From: Blastococcus sp. MG754426
GTDB taxonomy: Bacteria; Actinomycetota; Actinomycetes; Mycobacteriales; Geodermatophilaceae
DNA length: 54,138 nucleotides
NCBI RefSeq assembly: GCF_021699055.1
Contig: NZ_SSXC01000020.1
Coordinates: 1 to 54,138 of the forward strand
Direction of reading: 5' to 3'
Under the pieces are notes generated by a model that saw only the letters and a list, made by a program, of their open reading frames with translations, did not search any database and had not been told where the DNA came from. The position numbers were made by a program, and so were the translations under genes. Positions 26,997 to 35,866 of this stretch are shown here, piece after piece; positions within the stretch are counted from its first letter, which is position 1; every line of letters begins with the position of its first letter.

Positions 26997-28685
26997 ATGA
27001 CCACCGGTCCCGGCCAGGAGACCGCCCACGACGACCGGCCGCCGGTCACGATCTTCGGCCCCGACTTCCCGTTCGCGTTCGACGACTGGATCACCCACCC
27101 CTCGGGCCTGGGCGCGATCCCACCGGATCGGCACGGCGAGGAGGTCGCGATCGTCGGCGCGGGCATCTCCGGCCTGGTCGCCGCCTACGAGCTGATGAAG
27201 CTGGGCCTCAAGCCCGTCCTCTACGAGGCCTCCCAGATGGGCGGCCGGCTGCGGTCGGCCCGGTTCGAGGGCGCGCCGCCGGAGATCGTCGCCGAGCTGG
27301 GCGGCATGCGGTTCCCGGTCTCGTCGACCGCCTTCTACCGCTACGTCGACCTGCTCGGCCTGGAGACGCGGCCCTTCCCGAACCCGCTGACCCCGGCGTC
27401 GGGCAGCACGGTCATCGACATCGAGGGGGAGACGCACTACGCGGAGTCCTCGGAGGCGCTGCCGAAGCTGTTCCGCGAGGTCGCGGCGGCGTGGGCGGAC
27501 GCCCTGGGCACGGTGCGGTTCGCCGAGATCCAGGACGCGATCCGGGCGCGCGACGTGAAGACGCTCAAGTCCCTGTGGGACGAGCTGGTGCCGCTCTGGG
27601 ACGACCGCACCTTCTACGACTTCATCGCCAGCTCCGAGGCGTTCTCCCGGCTGTCGTTCCACCACCGCGAGGTCTTCGGCCAGGTGGGCTTCGGCACCGG
27701 CGGGTGGGACTCGGACTTCCCGAACTCGATGCTCGAGATCTTCCGCGTGGTGATGACGAACTGCGACGAGGACCAGCGCTTCGTCGTCGGCGGGGTGGAG
27801 CAGGTCCCGTGGGGCCTGTGGAACCACGCCCCTGACGCGCCCGCGCACTGGCCGGCCGGCACGACGCTGGCGAAGCTGCACTCCGGCGGGCCGCGGGCCG
27901 GCGTCGCCGCCGTCTCCCGCGCCGCCGACGGCAGCTTCGCCGTCACGGACGCCTGGGGGCACACCGCCCGCTACCCGGCGGTGCTGGTCACCTGCCAGAG
28001 CTGGCTGCTGACGACGACGATCGACTGCGACGAGGACCTCTTCGCGCAGAAGATGTGGACGGCGCTGGACCGCACCCGGTACATGCAGTCGTCGAAGACC
28101 TTCGTGATGGTCGACCGGCCGTTCTGGAAGGACAAGGACCCGGTCACCGGCCGCGACGTCATGAGCATGACCCTCACCGACCGGCTCACCCGCGGCACGT
28201 ACCTGTTCGACCACGGCGACGACAAGCCCGGTGTCATCTGCCTGACCTACTCGTGGATGAGCGACGCGCTGAAGATGCTCCCGTACCCGGTCGACCAGCG
28301 GGTGCGCCTGGCGCTGGGCGCGCTGAAGAAGATCTACCCCGACCTGGACATCGCGCGGCACATCATCGGCGACCCCATCACGGTCTCGTGGGAGGCCGAC
28401 GCGCACTTCCTCGGCGCCTTCAAGGGCGCGCTGCCCGGGCACTACCGCTACAACCACCGGATGTACGCGCAGTTCGTGCAGGACGACTTCCCGGCCGAGC
28501 ACCGCGGGATCTTCCTGGCCGGCGACGACGTCTCGTGGACGCCCGCCTGGGTCGAGGGCGCGGTGCAGACGTCGCTCAACGCGGTCTGGGGCATCATGCG
28601 GCACTTCGGCGGGGGCACCCACCCCGAGAACCCGGGCCCCGGCGACGTGTTCGCCGAGGTCGGCCCGGTCGCGCTCCCGGACTAG
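26997..28685 (+). CDS. Flavin amine oxidase, tryptophan 2-monooxygenase-like
   Basis: A 562-aa FAD-dependent enzyme of the amine oxidase family. The dinucleotide motif is A-I-V-G-A-G-I-S-G-L (51-60), with E77 and G-G-R (82-84) completing FAD binding, and E-L-G-G-M-R-F-P following. The C-terminal FAD segment G-I-F-L-A-G-D-D-V-S-W-T-P-A-W-V-E-G-A (spread over about 510-528) and the length are typical of tryptophan or phenylalanine 2-monooxygenases (IaaM/PAO group). Those make the amide from the amino acid. No indoleacetamide hydrolase lies beside it, but an acetamidase/formamidase is 14 kb away. The substrate is inferred. GGGAGG precedes the ATG. Confidence 0.8.
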   Translation: MTTGPGQETAHDDRPPVTIFGPDFPFAFDDWITHPSGLGAIPPDRHGEEVAIVGAGISGLVAAYELMKLGLKPVLYEASQMGGRLRSARFEGAPPEIVAELGGMRFPVSSTAFYRYVDLLGLETRPFPNPLTPASGSTVIDIEGETHYAESSEALPKLFREVAAAWADALGTVRFAEIQDAIRARDVKTLKSLWDELVPLWDDRTFYDFIASSEAFSRLSFHHREVFGQVGFGTGGWDSDFPNSMLEIFRVVMTNCDEDQRFVVGGVEQVPWGLWNHAPDAPAHWPAGTTLAKLHSGGPRAGVAAVSRAADGSFAVTDAWGHTARYPAVLVTCQSWLLTTTIDCDEDLFAQKMWTALDRTRYMQSSKTFVMVDRPFWKDKDPVTGRDVMSMTLTDRLTRGTYLFDHGDDKPGVICLTYSWMSDALKMLPYPVDQRVRLALGALKKIYPDLDIARHIIGDPITVSWEADAHFLGAFKGALPGHYRYNHRMYAQFVQDDFPAEHRGIFLAGDDVSWTPAWVEGAVQTSLNAVWGIMRHFGGGTHPENPGPGDVFAEVGPVALPD

Positions 28686-29959
28686 CGCGGACGGCTCCGG
28701 TCCGGACGGCGCAGCGGCAGCCGGTCCTCGCCGCCCGGCCGCACCGCCAGCACCTGGTTCACGCCCACCCGGTGCCGCTCGAAGGCCAGCGCCGACCCCG
28801 CCAGGTACAGCCGCCACACCCGCGCCCGCCCGGGCGAGGACTCCCGCACCGCCTCCTCCCAGTTCTCCTCGAGGTTGCGCACCCACGCACGGCAGGTGAG
28901 CGCGTAGTGCCGGCGCAGCGCCTCGACGTCGACGACCTCGAACCCCGCCTCCTCCAGCACCCGCACGTGGGTCGCCACCGGCTGCAGCTCGCCGTCGGGG
29001 AAGACGTACCGGGTGAGGAACGACCCCGGGTCCGGGCGGTCCGGCCCGGCGGCCGGCCCCCGCGCGATCGCATGGTTGAGCAGCCGCCCACCGGGGGCCA
29101 GCAGCGCGTGCAGCCGGGCGGCGTAGGCGGGCAGCTGGTCGTGGCCCACGTGCTCGGCCATGCCGACCGACGCGATCGCGTCGAAGGGTCCGTCGTCGAC
29201 CTCGCGGTAGTCCTGCAGCCGGATCTCGACGCGGTCGGCCAGCCCGGCCTCGGTCACCCGCCGGCGGGCCAGGTCGGCCTGTGCTCCGGAGATGGTCACG
29301 CCCACCACCGAGACCCCGTACCGCGACGCGGCGTGGAGGGCGAGCGACCCCCAGCCGCAGCCGACGTCGAGCAGCCGCATCCCGGGCTCCACCCCGAGCT
29401 TGCGGCAGACCAGGTCGAGCTTGGCCTCCTGCGCCGCCTCGAGCGTGGCGCCGGGGCCCGGGAAGTACGCGCAGCTGTAGACCAGCGAGGGGCCCAGCAG
29501 CAGCCGGTAGAAGTCGTTCCCGACGTCGTAGTGGTGGCTGATCGCGCTCCGGTCGCGGCGCAGCGAGTGGCGCAGCCCGCGCAGGCGGGCCTCCTCGGCG
29601 GGCGGCGCAGGCGGTGGCCCGGGGACCCGGAGCCGCAGCAGGGGGCCGGCCAGGCGGACCAGGGCCCGCCGGTCCAGCCGCAGCTCCGGTCGGGCCGGCA
29701 GGTCGTCGGGGAAGCTCAGTGCCGCGTAGAGGTCGCCCTCGACGTCGAGGTCGCCGCTGACGTAGGCCCGGGCGAGCCCCAGTTCCCCGGGCGCGAACAC
29801 CAGGCGGCGCAGCGCCCGCCGGTTCCGCACCACCAGGGTCGGGGCGCCGTCGACGACGGACTCCGAGCCGTCCCAGCAGCGCACCGACAGCGGCAGCGGG
29901 GCGCCCAGCAGGGTCCTGGCCAGTTCGTCCACCAACCCGCTCGCTCCCCGGTGCGCCAT
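28682..29959 (-). CDS. Cyclopropane-fatty-acyl-phospholipid synthase family methyltransferase
   Basis: A 425-aa SAM-dependent enzyme likely to methylate or cyclopropanate unsaturated acyl chains of membrane lipids. The N-terminal half (1-125) is the lipid-binding CFA domain (L-A-R-A-Y-V-S-G-D-L-D-V-E-G-D-L-Y). The catalytic half has I-S-H-H-Y-D-V-G-N-D-F-Y (140-151), Y-S-C-A-Y-F (161-166) and SAM motif L-L-D-V-G-C-G-W-G (196-204). Its stop shares the palindrome CTAG with the stop of the convergent oxidase. It could equally make branched lipids such as tuberculostearic acid precursors. Confidence 0.9.
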   Translation of the reverse strand: MAHRGASGLVDELARTLLGAPLPLSVRCWDGSESVVDGAPTLVVRNRRALRRLVFAPGELGLARAYVSGDLDVEGDLYAALSFPDDLPARPELRLDRRALVRLAGPLLRLRVPGPPPAPPAEEARLRGLRHSLRRDRSAISHHYDVGNDFYRLLLGPSLVYSCAYFPGPGATLEAAQEAKLDLVCRKLGVEPGMRLLDVGCGWGSLALHAASRYGVSVVGVTISGAQADLARRRVTEAGLADRVEIRLQDYREVDDGPFDAIASVGMAEHVGHDQLPAYAARLHALLAPGGRLLNHAIARGPAAGPDRPDPGSFLTRYVFPDGELQPVATHVRVLEEAGFEVVDVEALRRHYALTCRAWVRNLEENWEEAVRESSPGRARVWRLYLAGSALAFERHRVGVNQVLAVRPGGEDRLPLRRPDRSRPR

Positions 29960-30017
29960 GCGCCCGACCCTGGCAGATCGACCGCCCCCGGCGGGAGGGG
30001 TCCGGCCGCGGGCGCCC

Positions 30018-30362
30018 TCAGACCAGGCCGAGCAGGAACGCCCCGGCCGTCCACGCGCCCAGCCCGGTCAGCGCCGCCGCGAGCACGACGAGCAGGACGA
30101 CCCACGCCGCGGCGAGCCGGTCGGGCCACGTCGCCCCGTGGAGCTCCGGTGCCACCGGGTCCGGGAGCGGCCGGGCGAGCCACTGGGCGGCGTGCTCCTG
30201 CGTGCAGAAGTCGGCGTCCAGGAAGCGCAGCCCCTCGGCCTCGTCGGACCGGGTGACCTCCAGGTGCAGCCAGCCCCGGCCGCCGTCCACGTCCGCCCAC
30301 GGCCGGCCGCAGGTGGCACAGGCGGAGGCGTCCGCAGGATCGGGCGGGAGCACGCCCGGCAC
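30018..30362 (-). CDS. Zinc-ribbon-like protein with C-terminal membrane helices
   Basis: A 114-aa protein. The N-terminus carries C-A-T-C (residues 15-18), and a second C-x-x-x-H (F-C-T-Q-E-H) could complete a metal site. The last 35 residues form two short hydrophobic segments (A-A-W-V-V-L-L-V-V-L-A-A-A-L and A-G-A-F-L-L-G-L). No family is recognised. It lies 58 bases upstream of the CFA-synthase-like gene on the same strand and may share its transcript. Confidence 0.6.
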   Translation of the reverse strand: MPGVLPPDPADASACATCGRPWADVDGGRGWLHLEVTRSDEAEGLRFLDADFCTQEHAAQWLARPLPDPVAPELHGATWPDRLAAAWVVLLVVLAAALTGLGAWTAGAFLLGLV

Positions 30363-30497
30363 GCTAACGGCGGCTCCGCGCGCGTCCGGGCAGGCGCACC
30401 CTCCGGTGTCCGGACCGTGACCTCCACCGGCTTGCTCCGCGTGCGCCCCGGGCCCAGGCTGGGGCGCAGGACGGGCCGGTCGAGCGGAGGAGGGGGC

Positions 30498-31145
30498 ATG
30501 CGCGCCCAGCGGCGGACGCGTGCGGGCAGCGGCGCCCGGGCGAGCCGGGTCGCCGTGGCCGCGGCCCTCGCGGTGGCGGGCCTGGCCGGCTGCGGCGACG
30601 ACGCGACCGGCCCCACGGCGCAGGAGGTGGCGGCGCTCGCCGACGAGATCGACGGGCTGCGGGACCGCGTCGAGGCGCTGGAGGAACGTCCGGTGCCGTC
30701 GGCCGCCCCCACCACGCCCTCGGCCGAGGCGCCCCCGACCGACAACGGGGAGCAGCCCCCGGGCGATGACCCGGCGCAGCCGTTCGAGGACCCCGCCGGC
30801 CTGTTCGACGACCCCGAGCCCCTCATCGGTGAGGACGTCACCGTGACGGCGGAGGTGGTCGGCCTGGTCTCGGTCTCCCAGGTGGGCGCCGCCTTCCGGC
30901 TCGGCGGCGGGGAGGGGACCACCGTCGGCGTGATCACGGTGACGCCTCCCGGCGAGCTGGAGGTGGGCGACGTCCTCCGGGTGACCGGCCCGGTCGAGCG
31001 GGTCCGGCGGAGCTCCTTCGAGGCGGACTTCGGCATCTCCGCCGACGTGCTGGCCGACGACCCCGAGACCCTGTTCGCCGCCCTCGCCGGGGACGTCGCG
31101 ATCGCGGCCCGGGACATCGAGGTCGTGCGGCAGCCCTCCGGCTGA
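30498..31145 (+). CDS. Lipoprotein with coiled coil and OB-like C-terminal domain
   Basis: A 215-aa lipoprotein with lipobox L-A-G-C after the hydrophobic signal, followed by a short heptad-like helix (V-A-A-L-A-D-E-I-D-G-L-R-D-R-V-E-A-L-E). A Pro/Asp-rich linker follows, then a beta-rich domain (about 113-210) beginning L-I-G-E-D-V-T-V-T-A-E-V-V-G-L-V. That pattern resembles bacterial OB-fold modules exported to the surface. GGAGG followed by AGGGGG precedes the ATG. It is a stand-alone gene of unknown function. Confidence 0.7.
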   Translation: MRAQRRTRAGSGARASRVAVAAALAVAGLAGCGDDATGPTAQEVAALADEIDGLRDRVEALEERPVPSAAPTTPSAEAPPTDNGEQPPGDDPAQPFEDPAGLFDDPEPLIGEDVTVTAEVVGLVSVSQVGAAFRLGGGEGTTVGVITVTPPGELEVGDVLRVTGPVERVRRSSFEADFGISADVLADDPETLFAALAGDVAIAARDIEVVRQPSG

Positions 31146-31151
31146 GGTCCT

Positions 31152-32336
31152 CTACCGGGTGCTCTCCGGCGCCGGTTCCGGCACCTCGGTCCGCGGGACG
31201 GCGGGAGCGGGACCCGGCACCGGGTTCTCGCGCAGGTGCACCAGGACGCGGTAGGAGACCGCCACGAGCGGCACGGCCAGCAGCGCACCGGCCAGGCCCC
31301 ACAGCATCGTCCCGGCGGTGACCGCGACGAGGATGACCACCGGGTGCAGCCGCAGGGCCCGCCCGACGATGACCGGGTGCAGGACGTTGCCCTCGACCTG
31401 CTGCACGACCAGGACGGCGACCAGCACGATGACCGCGTCGGTCAGCCCGTTGGTCACCAGCGTGACGAGCACGGCCACCGCCCCGCTCACCGTCGCCCCG
31501 AACAGCGGGACGAACGCGCCGAGGAAGGTCAGCAGGGTCAGCGACGGCCACAGCGGAACCCCCAGGACCAGCAGCGCCGCACCGATGCCCACGGCGTCGA
31601 TGAGCGCCACGATGACGACGCCGCGCACGTACTGGGAGAGGGTCGTCCACGCCGTCCGGCCGGCGCCGTCGACCTGCTCGCGGCGCCGGGCGGGTGCCAG
31701 CCGCAGCGCCCAGGCCCACATCGACGCGCCGTCCTTGAGCAGGAAGAACGTCAGGAAGGCCACCAGCACCACCGCGGCCAGCACGTAGAGCGCCATCCCC
31801 GCCGCGGCCGTCGGCTCCGGCGCGAGCCGGAAGATCCGGTCGACCACCGCGTTGCGCGCCTCGGTCACCTGCTGGGGGTCCAGCCCCAGCGGGCCCTCGA
31901 TCAGCCAGACCCGGATCCGGTCGATCCCGGCGGCCAGCGGGCGGGCGAGGTCGCGCAGCTCCTCGGCGGCGCGGAACCCCACGAGGAAGCCGACGCCGGC
32001 CAGGAGGCCGAACAGCAGGAACACCGACAGCAGCGCGGCCAGCGCCCGGGGGAGCGCCCGGGACAGCAACCGGGTGAACGGGTGCACGATGGCGGTCAGC
32101 AGCAGGGCGACGGCGACGGTCACCGTCACCAGCGGCAGCCGCAGCAGGACCCAGAACAGCAGCCAGGCGACCGCGGCCAGCACCAGCAGCGCGGCGCCGA
32201 CCACGAGGGTCCGCACCGCCCAGGCCGGTGCGGCAGGCGCCACCGGCACGCGGTGCCCGTCCCGAGATGCGGCGACGGCCGGCGTGGGTGCGGCGCCGGC
32301 GCCGTCGTCCGCCGCCCGCCTCGGCCACCAGCTCAC
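31152..32336 (-). CDS. AI-2E family transporter (permease)
   Basis: A 394-aa polytopic membrane protein of the AI-2E exporter/PerM family with about seven to eight hydrophobic segments. Family features are L-L-L-T-A-I-V-H-P-F-T-R-L-L-S, a soluble loop after the third segment, F-F-L-L-K-D-G, and the C-terminal block G-A-F-V-P-L-F-G-A-T and V-Q-Q-V-E-G-N-V-L-H-P-V-I-V-G. The substrate is unknown; AI-2 itself is unlikely in this group. The GTG start at 32336 is the best of several, as the upstream extension is Arg-rich with no family similarity. It is convergent with the lipoprotein. Confidence 0.85.
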   Translation of the reverse strand: MSWWPRRAADDGAGAAPTPAVAASRDGHRVPVAPAAPAWAVRTLVVGAALLVLAAVAWLLFWVLLRLPLVTVTVAVALLLTAIVHPFTRLLSRALPRALAALLSVFLLFGLLAGVGFLVGFRAAEELRDLARPLAAGIDRIRVWLIEGPLGLDPQQVTEARNAVVDRIFRLAPEPTAAAGMALYVLAAVVLVAFLTFFLLKDGASMWAWALRLAPARRREQVDGAGRTAWTTLSQYVRGVVIVALIDAVGIGAALLVLGVPLWPSLTLLTFLGAFVPLFGATVSGAVAVLVTLVTNGLTDAVIVLVAVLVVQQVEGNVLHPVIVGRALRLHPVVILVAVTAGTMLWGLAGALLAVPLVAVSYRVLVHLRENPVPGPAPAVPRTEVPEPAPESTR

Positions 32337-32589
32337 CGCCGCCGTCCCGCCCGCACACCCGCTCCTCCGGTCGTGGTGGTCCCGCACCGCTCCGCGGCCG
32401 GGGGTACCCCCGCATCCTGGGCCACCGCGGCGCGTCCGGCCGGGCGAGCGCCCGGTGCGGGCGGGTTCTGTTGCGGTCCTCTTGCAGATCCGTGTCAGGA
32501 CGGCGGGCGCCGCGCTGACCACCGCGCGGACGGGCACACCCGGTACAGCGGCCGCCCACGCCGGCCGCCGCGCGCACCCGGAGGTCCCC

Positions 32590-32847
32590 ATGTCCCAGCC
32601 CGTCCTCCCCCACCCGGCCGGGGCCCGACCCCGCAGTCTCGCCACCGTCGACGACGACCTCCGCACCTGCGACCGCATCCGCCGGGACGTGGAACGGGAG
32701 CTCGCCGAGGTCCGGCGCCGCCAGGAGGAGCTGGCCGAGCTCGCGGCCACCCTGCTCGTGACCCTCGACTGCCGGTCACGGCTCGTCGACCACCTCCTCG
32801 ACGAGCGGTTGCGGGTGCGGGACGGCGGGTGCCCGCCGCCGTGCTGA
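32590..32847 (+). CDS. Small coiled-coil protein, unknown
   Basis: An 85-aa protein dominated by one long charged helix (about 20-75) with heptad pattern (D-L-R-T-C-D-R-I-R-R-D-V-E-R-E-L-A-E-V) and a C-terminal G-G-C-P-P-P-C. The ATG at 32590 has GGAGG five bases upstream. The paired cysteines at the end and one in each helix half could form disulfides or bind metal. No family is recognised. It lies 68 bases before the phospholipase-D-like gene. Confidence 0.6.
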   Translation: MSQPVLPHPAGARPRSLATVDDDLRTCDRIRRDVERELAEVRRRQEELAELAATLLVTLDCRSRLVDHLLDERLRVRDGGCPPPC

Positions 32848-32915
32848 GGTCAGCGCACGTTTCCCCGTGGCCGAGCTGGACACCGGACCCGGAGGACGAC
32901 GCGGGAGGAGACCTC

Positions 32916-34166
32916 GTGGGCACCGGAACCGGGACCCGGCCGAGCGGGACGACGCCGACGCCGCAGGAGCGGCCGTCCCCCCGGCGAGCGCTGGAGGCGC
33001 TCGTCGGGGTGCCGTTCACCGAGGGCAACCGGCTCGCGCTGCTGCGGAACGGGGACGAGACCTTCCCGGCGCTGCTCGCGGCGATCGCGGCCGCCCGGCG
33101 GAGCATCGACCTGCTGTGGTTCTCCTGGCGGGGCGGGGAGATCGCCCACCGGATGGCCGGCGCCCTCGCCGAGCGCGCCCGGGCCGGCGTCCGGGTGCGC
33201 GTCCTGCTCGACGGCTACGGGGCCAAGCAGATCGACCGGCAGGACCTGCGGACCATGCGGCAGGCCGGGTGCAGCGTCTTCTTCTACCGGCCGCTGCACA
33301 CGCTGCGCATCGGGGTGTGGAACCAGCGCAGCCACCGGCGGGTGCTGGTCTGCGACGAGACGGTGGCCTTCACCGGCGGCACCGGGGTGGACACCGCGTG
33401 GACCGGCGACGGCCGGCACCCCGGCAGCTGGCGGGACACCGCCGTCCGCGTGGAGGGACCCGCCGTCGCCGGGCTGCGCTCGGCGTTCGTGCAGCCCTGG
33501 ATGCAGGCACAGGTCCGCCTCACCGGTGAGGTGCTGTCCGACCAGGACCCGTTCCCCGAGCTCGGCCCGGCCGGGAGCTCGGCGGTCCAGGTGCTGCGGC
33601 CGCCGTCCCAGCCGGGGTGGAGCGAGGCGGCGTTGGCGCTGGCCGCCCTCCTGCACTGCGCGCGGGAGGAGGTCCGCATCACCACGCCCTACGTGCGGCT
33701 GCCGCGCTGGCTGCGCCGGGCGGTCGGGACGACGGCACGGCGGGGGGTGCGCGTCCGGCTGCTGGTCGCCGGCCCGCACGTGGAGCGGCCGGCGGTCCAC
33801 CTGCAGGGCGAGCTGGACTTCCAGGAGCTGCTGGACGCCGGGGTCGAGATCTGGCGGTACCAGCCGGCGCTGCTGCACGCCAAGGTCGTCACCGTCGACG
33901 GCGCCCTCGGGATGATCGGCACGGCGAACGTCGACACCCGGTCGTTGGGGCTCAACGAGCAGGTGTGCCTGCTGGCCGACGACCCCGCCGTCGCCGGGGC
34001 GCTGGACGCGGACTTCGACGAGGACCTCGCCCGCAGCGTGCAGGTGGACCCGGTGCGCTGGCGCGAGCGGGGCCTGTACCGCCGCACCCTCGAGGTGGCC
34101 TCCGACGTCGTCGGCCGGCCGCTGCGCGGCTGGGGCGCCGTCGGGCTGGCCGGCCGCCGTCCCTGA
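32916..34166 (+). CDS. Phospholipase D-like / cardiolipin synthase family protein
   Basis: A 416-aa protein with two PLD repeats, probably acting on phospholipid head groups at the membrane. The second repeat has the full H-x-K-x4-D motif: H321 in H-A-K-V-V-T-V-D, followed by G-T-A-N. In the first repeat H140 is followed by Arg where Lys is expected (H-R-R-V-L-V-C-D). There are no N-terminal membrane helices, unlike classical ClsA, so it looks like a ClsB/YbhO-type soluble enzyme. The GTG at 32916 has GGGAGGAG six bases upstream. It is followed eight bases later by the molybdoenzyme gene. Confidence 0.87.
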   Translation: MGTGTGTRPSGTTPTPQERPSPRRALEALVGVPFTEGNRLALLRNGDETFPALLAAIAAARRSIDLLWFSWRGGEIAHRMAGALAERARAGVRVRVLLDGYGAKQIDRQDLRTMRQAGCSVFFYRPLHTLRIGVWNQRSHRRVLVCDETVAFTGGTGVDTAWTGDGRHPGSWRDTAVRVEGPAVAGLRSAFVQPWMQAQVRLTGEVLSDQDPFPELGPAGSSAVQVLRPPSQPGWSEAALALAALLHCAREEVRITTPYVRLPRWLRRAVGTTARRGVRVRLLVAGPHVERPAVHLQGELDFQELLDAGVEIWRYQPALLHAKVVTVDGALGMIGTANVDTRSLGLNEQVCLLADDPAVAGALDADFDEDLARSVQVDPVRWRERGLYRRTLEVASDVVGRPLRGWGAVGLAGRRP

Positions 34167-34173
34167 CCGTCGC

Positions 34174-35859
34174 ATGACGTTCCCGGGACGAAGGCGGGAC
34201 GGCGGTGTCCCGCCCGCGCCGGCGGGACACGGGTCGGACGTGGCGGGGACGACGCAGCCGGCGGAGGCACGGACGGGGCGGGCCCACGCGCTGGGCCGGG
34301 GGAGCGCGGCGCTGGCCGGGGTGGCCGCGGTGGCCGCCGGGCTCGGCCTGGCCGAGCTCGTCGCCGGGCTGGTCCCGGCGGCGCCCTCCCTGGTGATCGC
34401 GGTGGGGGACGCGGTCATCGACAGCGTCCCCGGCTGGCTGGAGCAGTGGGCGATCGCCACCCTGGGTGCCGCCGACAAGCCGGTCCTCCTCGCGGGCATC
34501 CTGGTCGTCTCGGTGCTGATCGGCGCGGGGCTGGGCGTGCTCGCCCGGCGCTTCGTCGTCCTCGCCGGCGGCGGCATTGCGCTGTTCGCCACGCTCGGCG
34601 TCGTCGCCGCGCTCGCCGACGACCGCAACCCCGTCTTCCTGACCGCGCTCGTGGGCCTGGTCGGGGCGGCGGCCGGGACCGCGGTGCTGGGGTGGCTCGT
34701 CGTCGGCCTGCCGCGCCGGGCCGTGCCGGCGCCCGCCGGCGGCCAGGGCTCGACCGACCCCGCCGACCCGGGGACGGTCCCCCTGCTGAGCGAGGTGGAC
34801 CGGCGCCGTTTCCTCGCGGTGACCGGCGGGGCCACCCTGCTCGGCGTGCTCGCCGGGATCGGCGGCTACCTGCTCTCCGGCCGGGAACGGCTCGACGAGC
34901 TGCGGGCGGCCATCCGGCTGCCGGTCCCGGTACGGCAGGCGGGGCCCGTGCCGGCCGGGGCCACCCTCGAGATCCCGGGCATCACGCCGCTGTTCACCCC
35001 GAACGCCGAGTTCTACCGGATCGACACCGCGCTGCGGGTGCCCACCGTCGACCCCGACGGCTGGCAGCTCGCGGTCCGCGGGATGGTGGACGACCCGTTC
35101 ACGCTCACCTACGCCGAGCTCATGGAGCTCCCGCAGATCGAGGCGGACATCACCCTCGCCTGCGTCTCCAACGAGGTGGGCGGCGACCTCGTCGGCACCG
35201 CCCGCTGGCAGGGCGTCCCGCTGCGTGCGCTGCTGGAGCGCGCCGGGCTGCAGGAGGGCGCCACGCAGCTGATCGGCCGCTCCGTCGACGGGTTCACCGC
35301 GGGCTTCGCGACGATCACCGCGCTCGACGTGGAGGAGGCGATGGTCGCCGTCGCGATGAACGGCGAGCCGCTGCCGGCCGAGCACGGCTTCCCGGCCCGG
35401 CTCGTGGTGCCCGGCCTCTACGGCTACGTCTCGGCCACCAAGTGGCTCTCGGCGATCGAGCTCACGGGCTGGGACGTCGACGGCTACTGGATCCCGCGCG
35501 GCTGGGCCAAGGAGGGGCCGATCAAGACCCAGACGCGCATCGACGTCCCCGCGTCCGGGAGCACCGTCCCCGCCGCGCGGCGACCCATCGCCGGGGTGGC
35601 GTGGGCGCCGACCCGGGGGATCGAACGGGTCGAGGTGCGCATCGACGACGGCCCGTGGCAGGAGGCGGAGCTCGCCGAGGCCCACGACGTCGACGTCTGG
35701 CGCCAGTGGTACCTCCCGTGGGACCCGACGCCGGGTCGGCACGTGATCGCCGCACGGGCGACCGACGGGCTGGGCGAGGTGCAGACCGACGAGCGCACCC
35801 CCGTGGCACCCGACGGCGCGTCCGGCTACCCGGTGGTCGAGGTCCTCGTGCAGGACTGA
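34174..35859 (+). CDS. Membrane-anchored SUOX-type molybdopterin oxidoreductase
   Basis: A 561-aa protein. The N-terminal 185 residues hold about four membrane helices. A twin-arginine-like segment D-R-R-R-F-L-A-V-T-G-G (209-219) and a fifth hydrophobic stretch follow. The sulfite-oxidase-fold molybdenum domain (about 265-460) has the metal-ligand cysteine C330 in L-A-C-V-S-N-E and V-P-L-R-A-L-L-E-R-A-G. The C-terminal Mo-co dimerisation domain starts near G-V-A-W-A-P-T-R-G-I-E-R-V-E-V-R-I-D-D-G. Its substrate is unknown. The catalytic part should face outside the cell. No heme subunit is adjacent. Confidence 0.88.
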   Translation: MTFPGRRRDGGVPPAPAGHGSDVAGTTQPAEARTGRAHALGRGSAALAGVAAVAAGLGLAELVAGLVPAAPSLVIAVGDAVIDSVPGWLEQWAIATLGAADKPVLLAGILVVSVLIGAGLGVLARRFVVLAGGGIALFATLGVVAALADDRNPVFLTALVGLVGAAAGTAVLGWLVVGLPRRAVPAPAGGQGSTDPADPGTVPLLSEVDRRRFLAVTGGATLLGVLAGIGGYLLSGRERLDELRAAIRLPVPVRQAGPVPAGATLEIPGITPLFTPNAEFYRIDTALRVPTVDPDGWQLAVRGMVDDPFTLTYAELMELPQIEADITLACVSNEVGGDLVGTARWQGVPLRALLERAGLQEGATQLIGRSVDGFTAGFATITALDVEEAMVAVAMNGEPLPAEHGFPARLVVPGLYGYVSATKWLSAIELTGWDVDGYWIPRGWAKEGPIKTQTRIDVPASGSTVPAARRPIAGVAWAPTRGIERVEVRIDDGPWQEAELAEAHDVDVWRQWYLPWDPTPGRHVIAARATDGLGEVQTDERTPVAPDGASGYPVVEVLVQD

Positions 35860-35866
35860 CGGTCGG

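Noticed and set aside
31236..32915. N-terminal extension of the phospholipase-D-like protein
   Set aside because: The open frame continues upstream but reads as Gln/His/Arg-rich sequence antisense to the AI-2E transporter. GTG 32916 has a strong ribosome-binding site and gives the normal family start.
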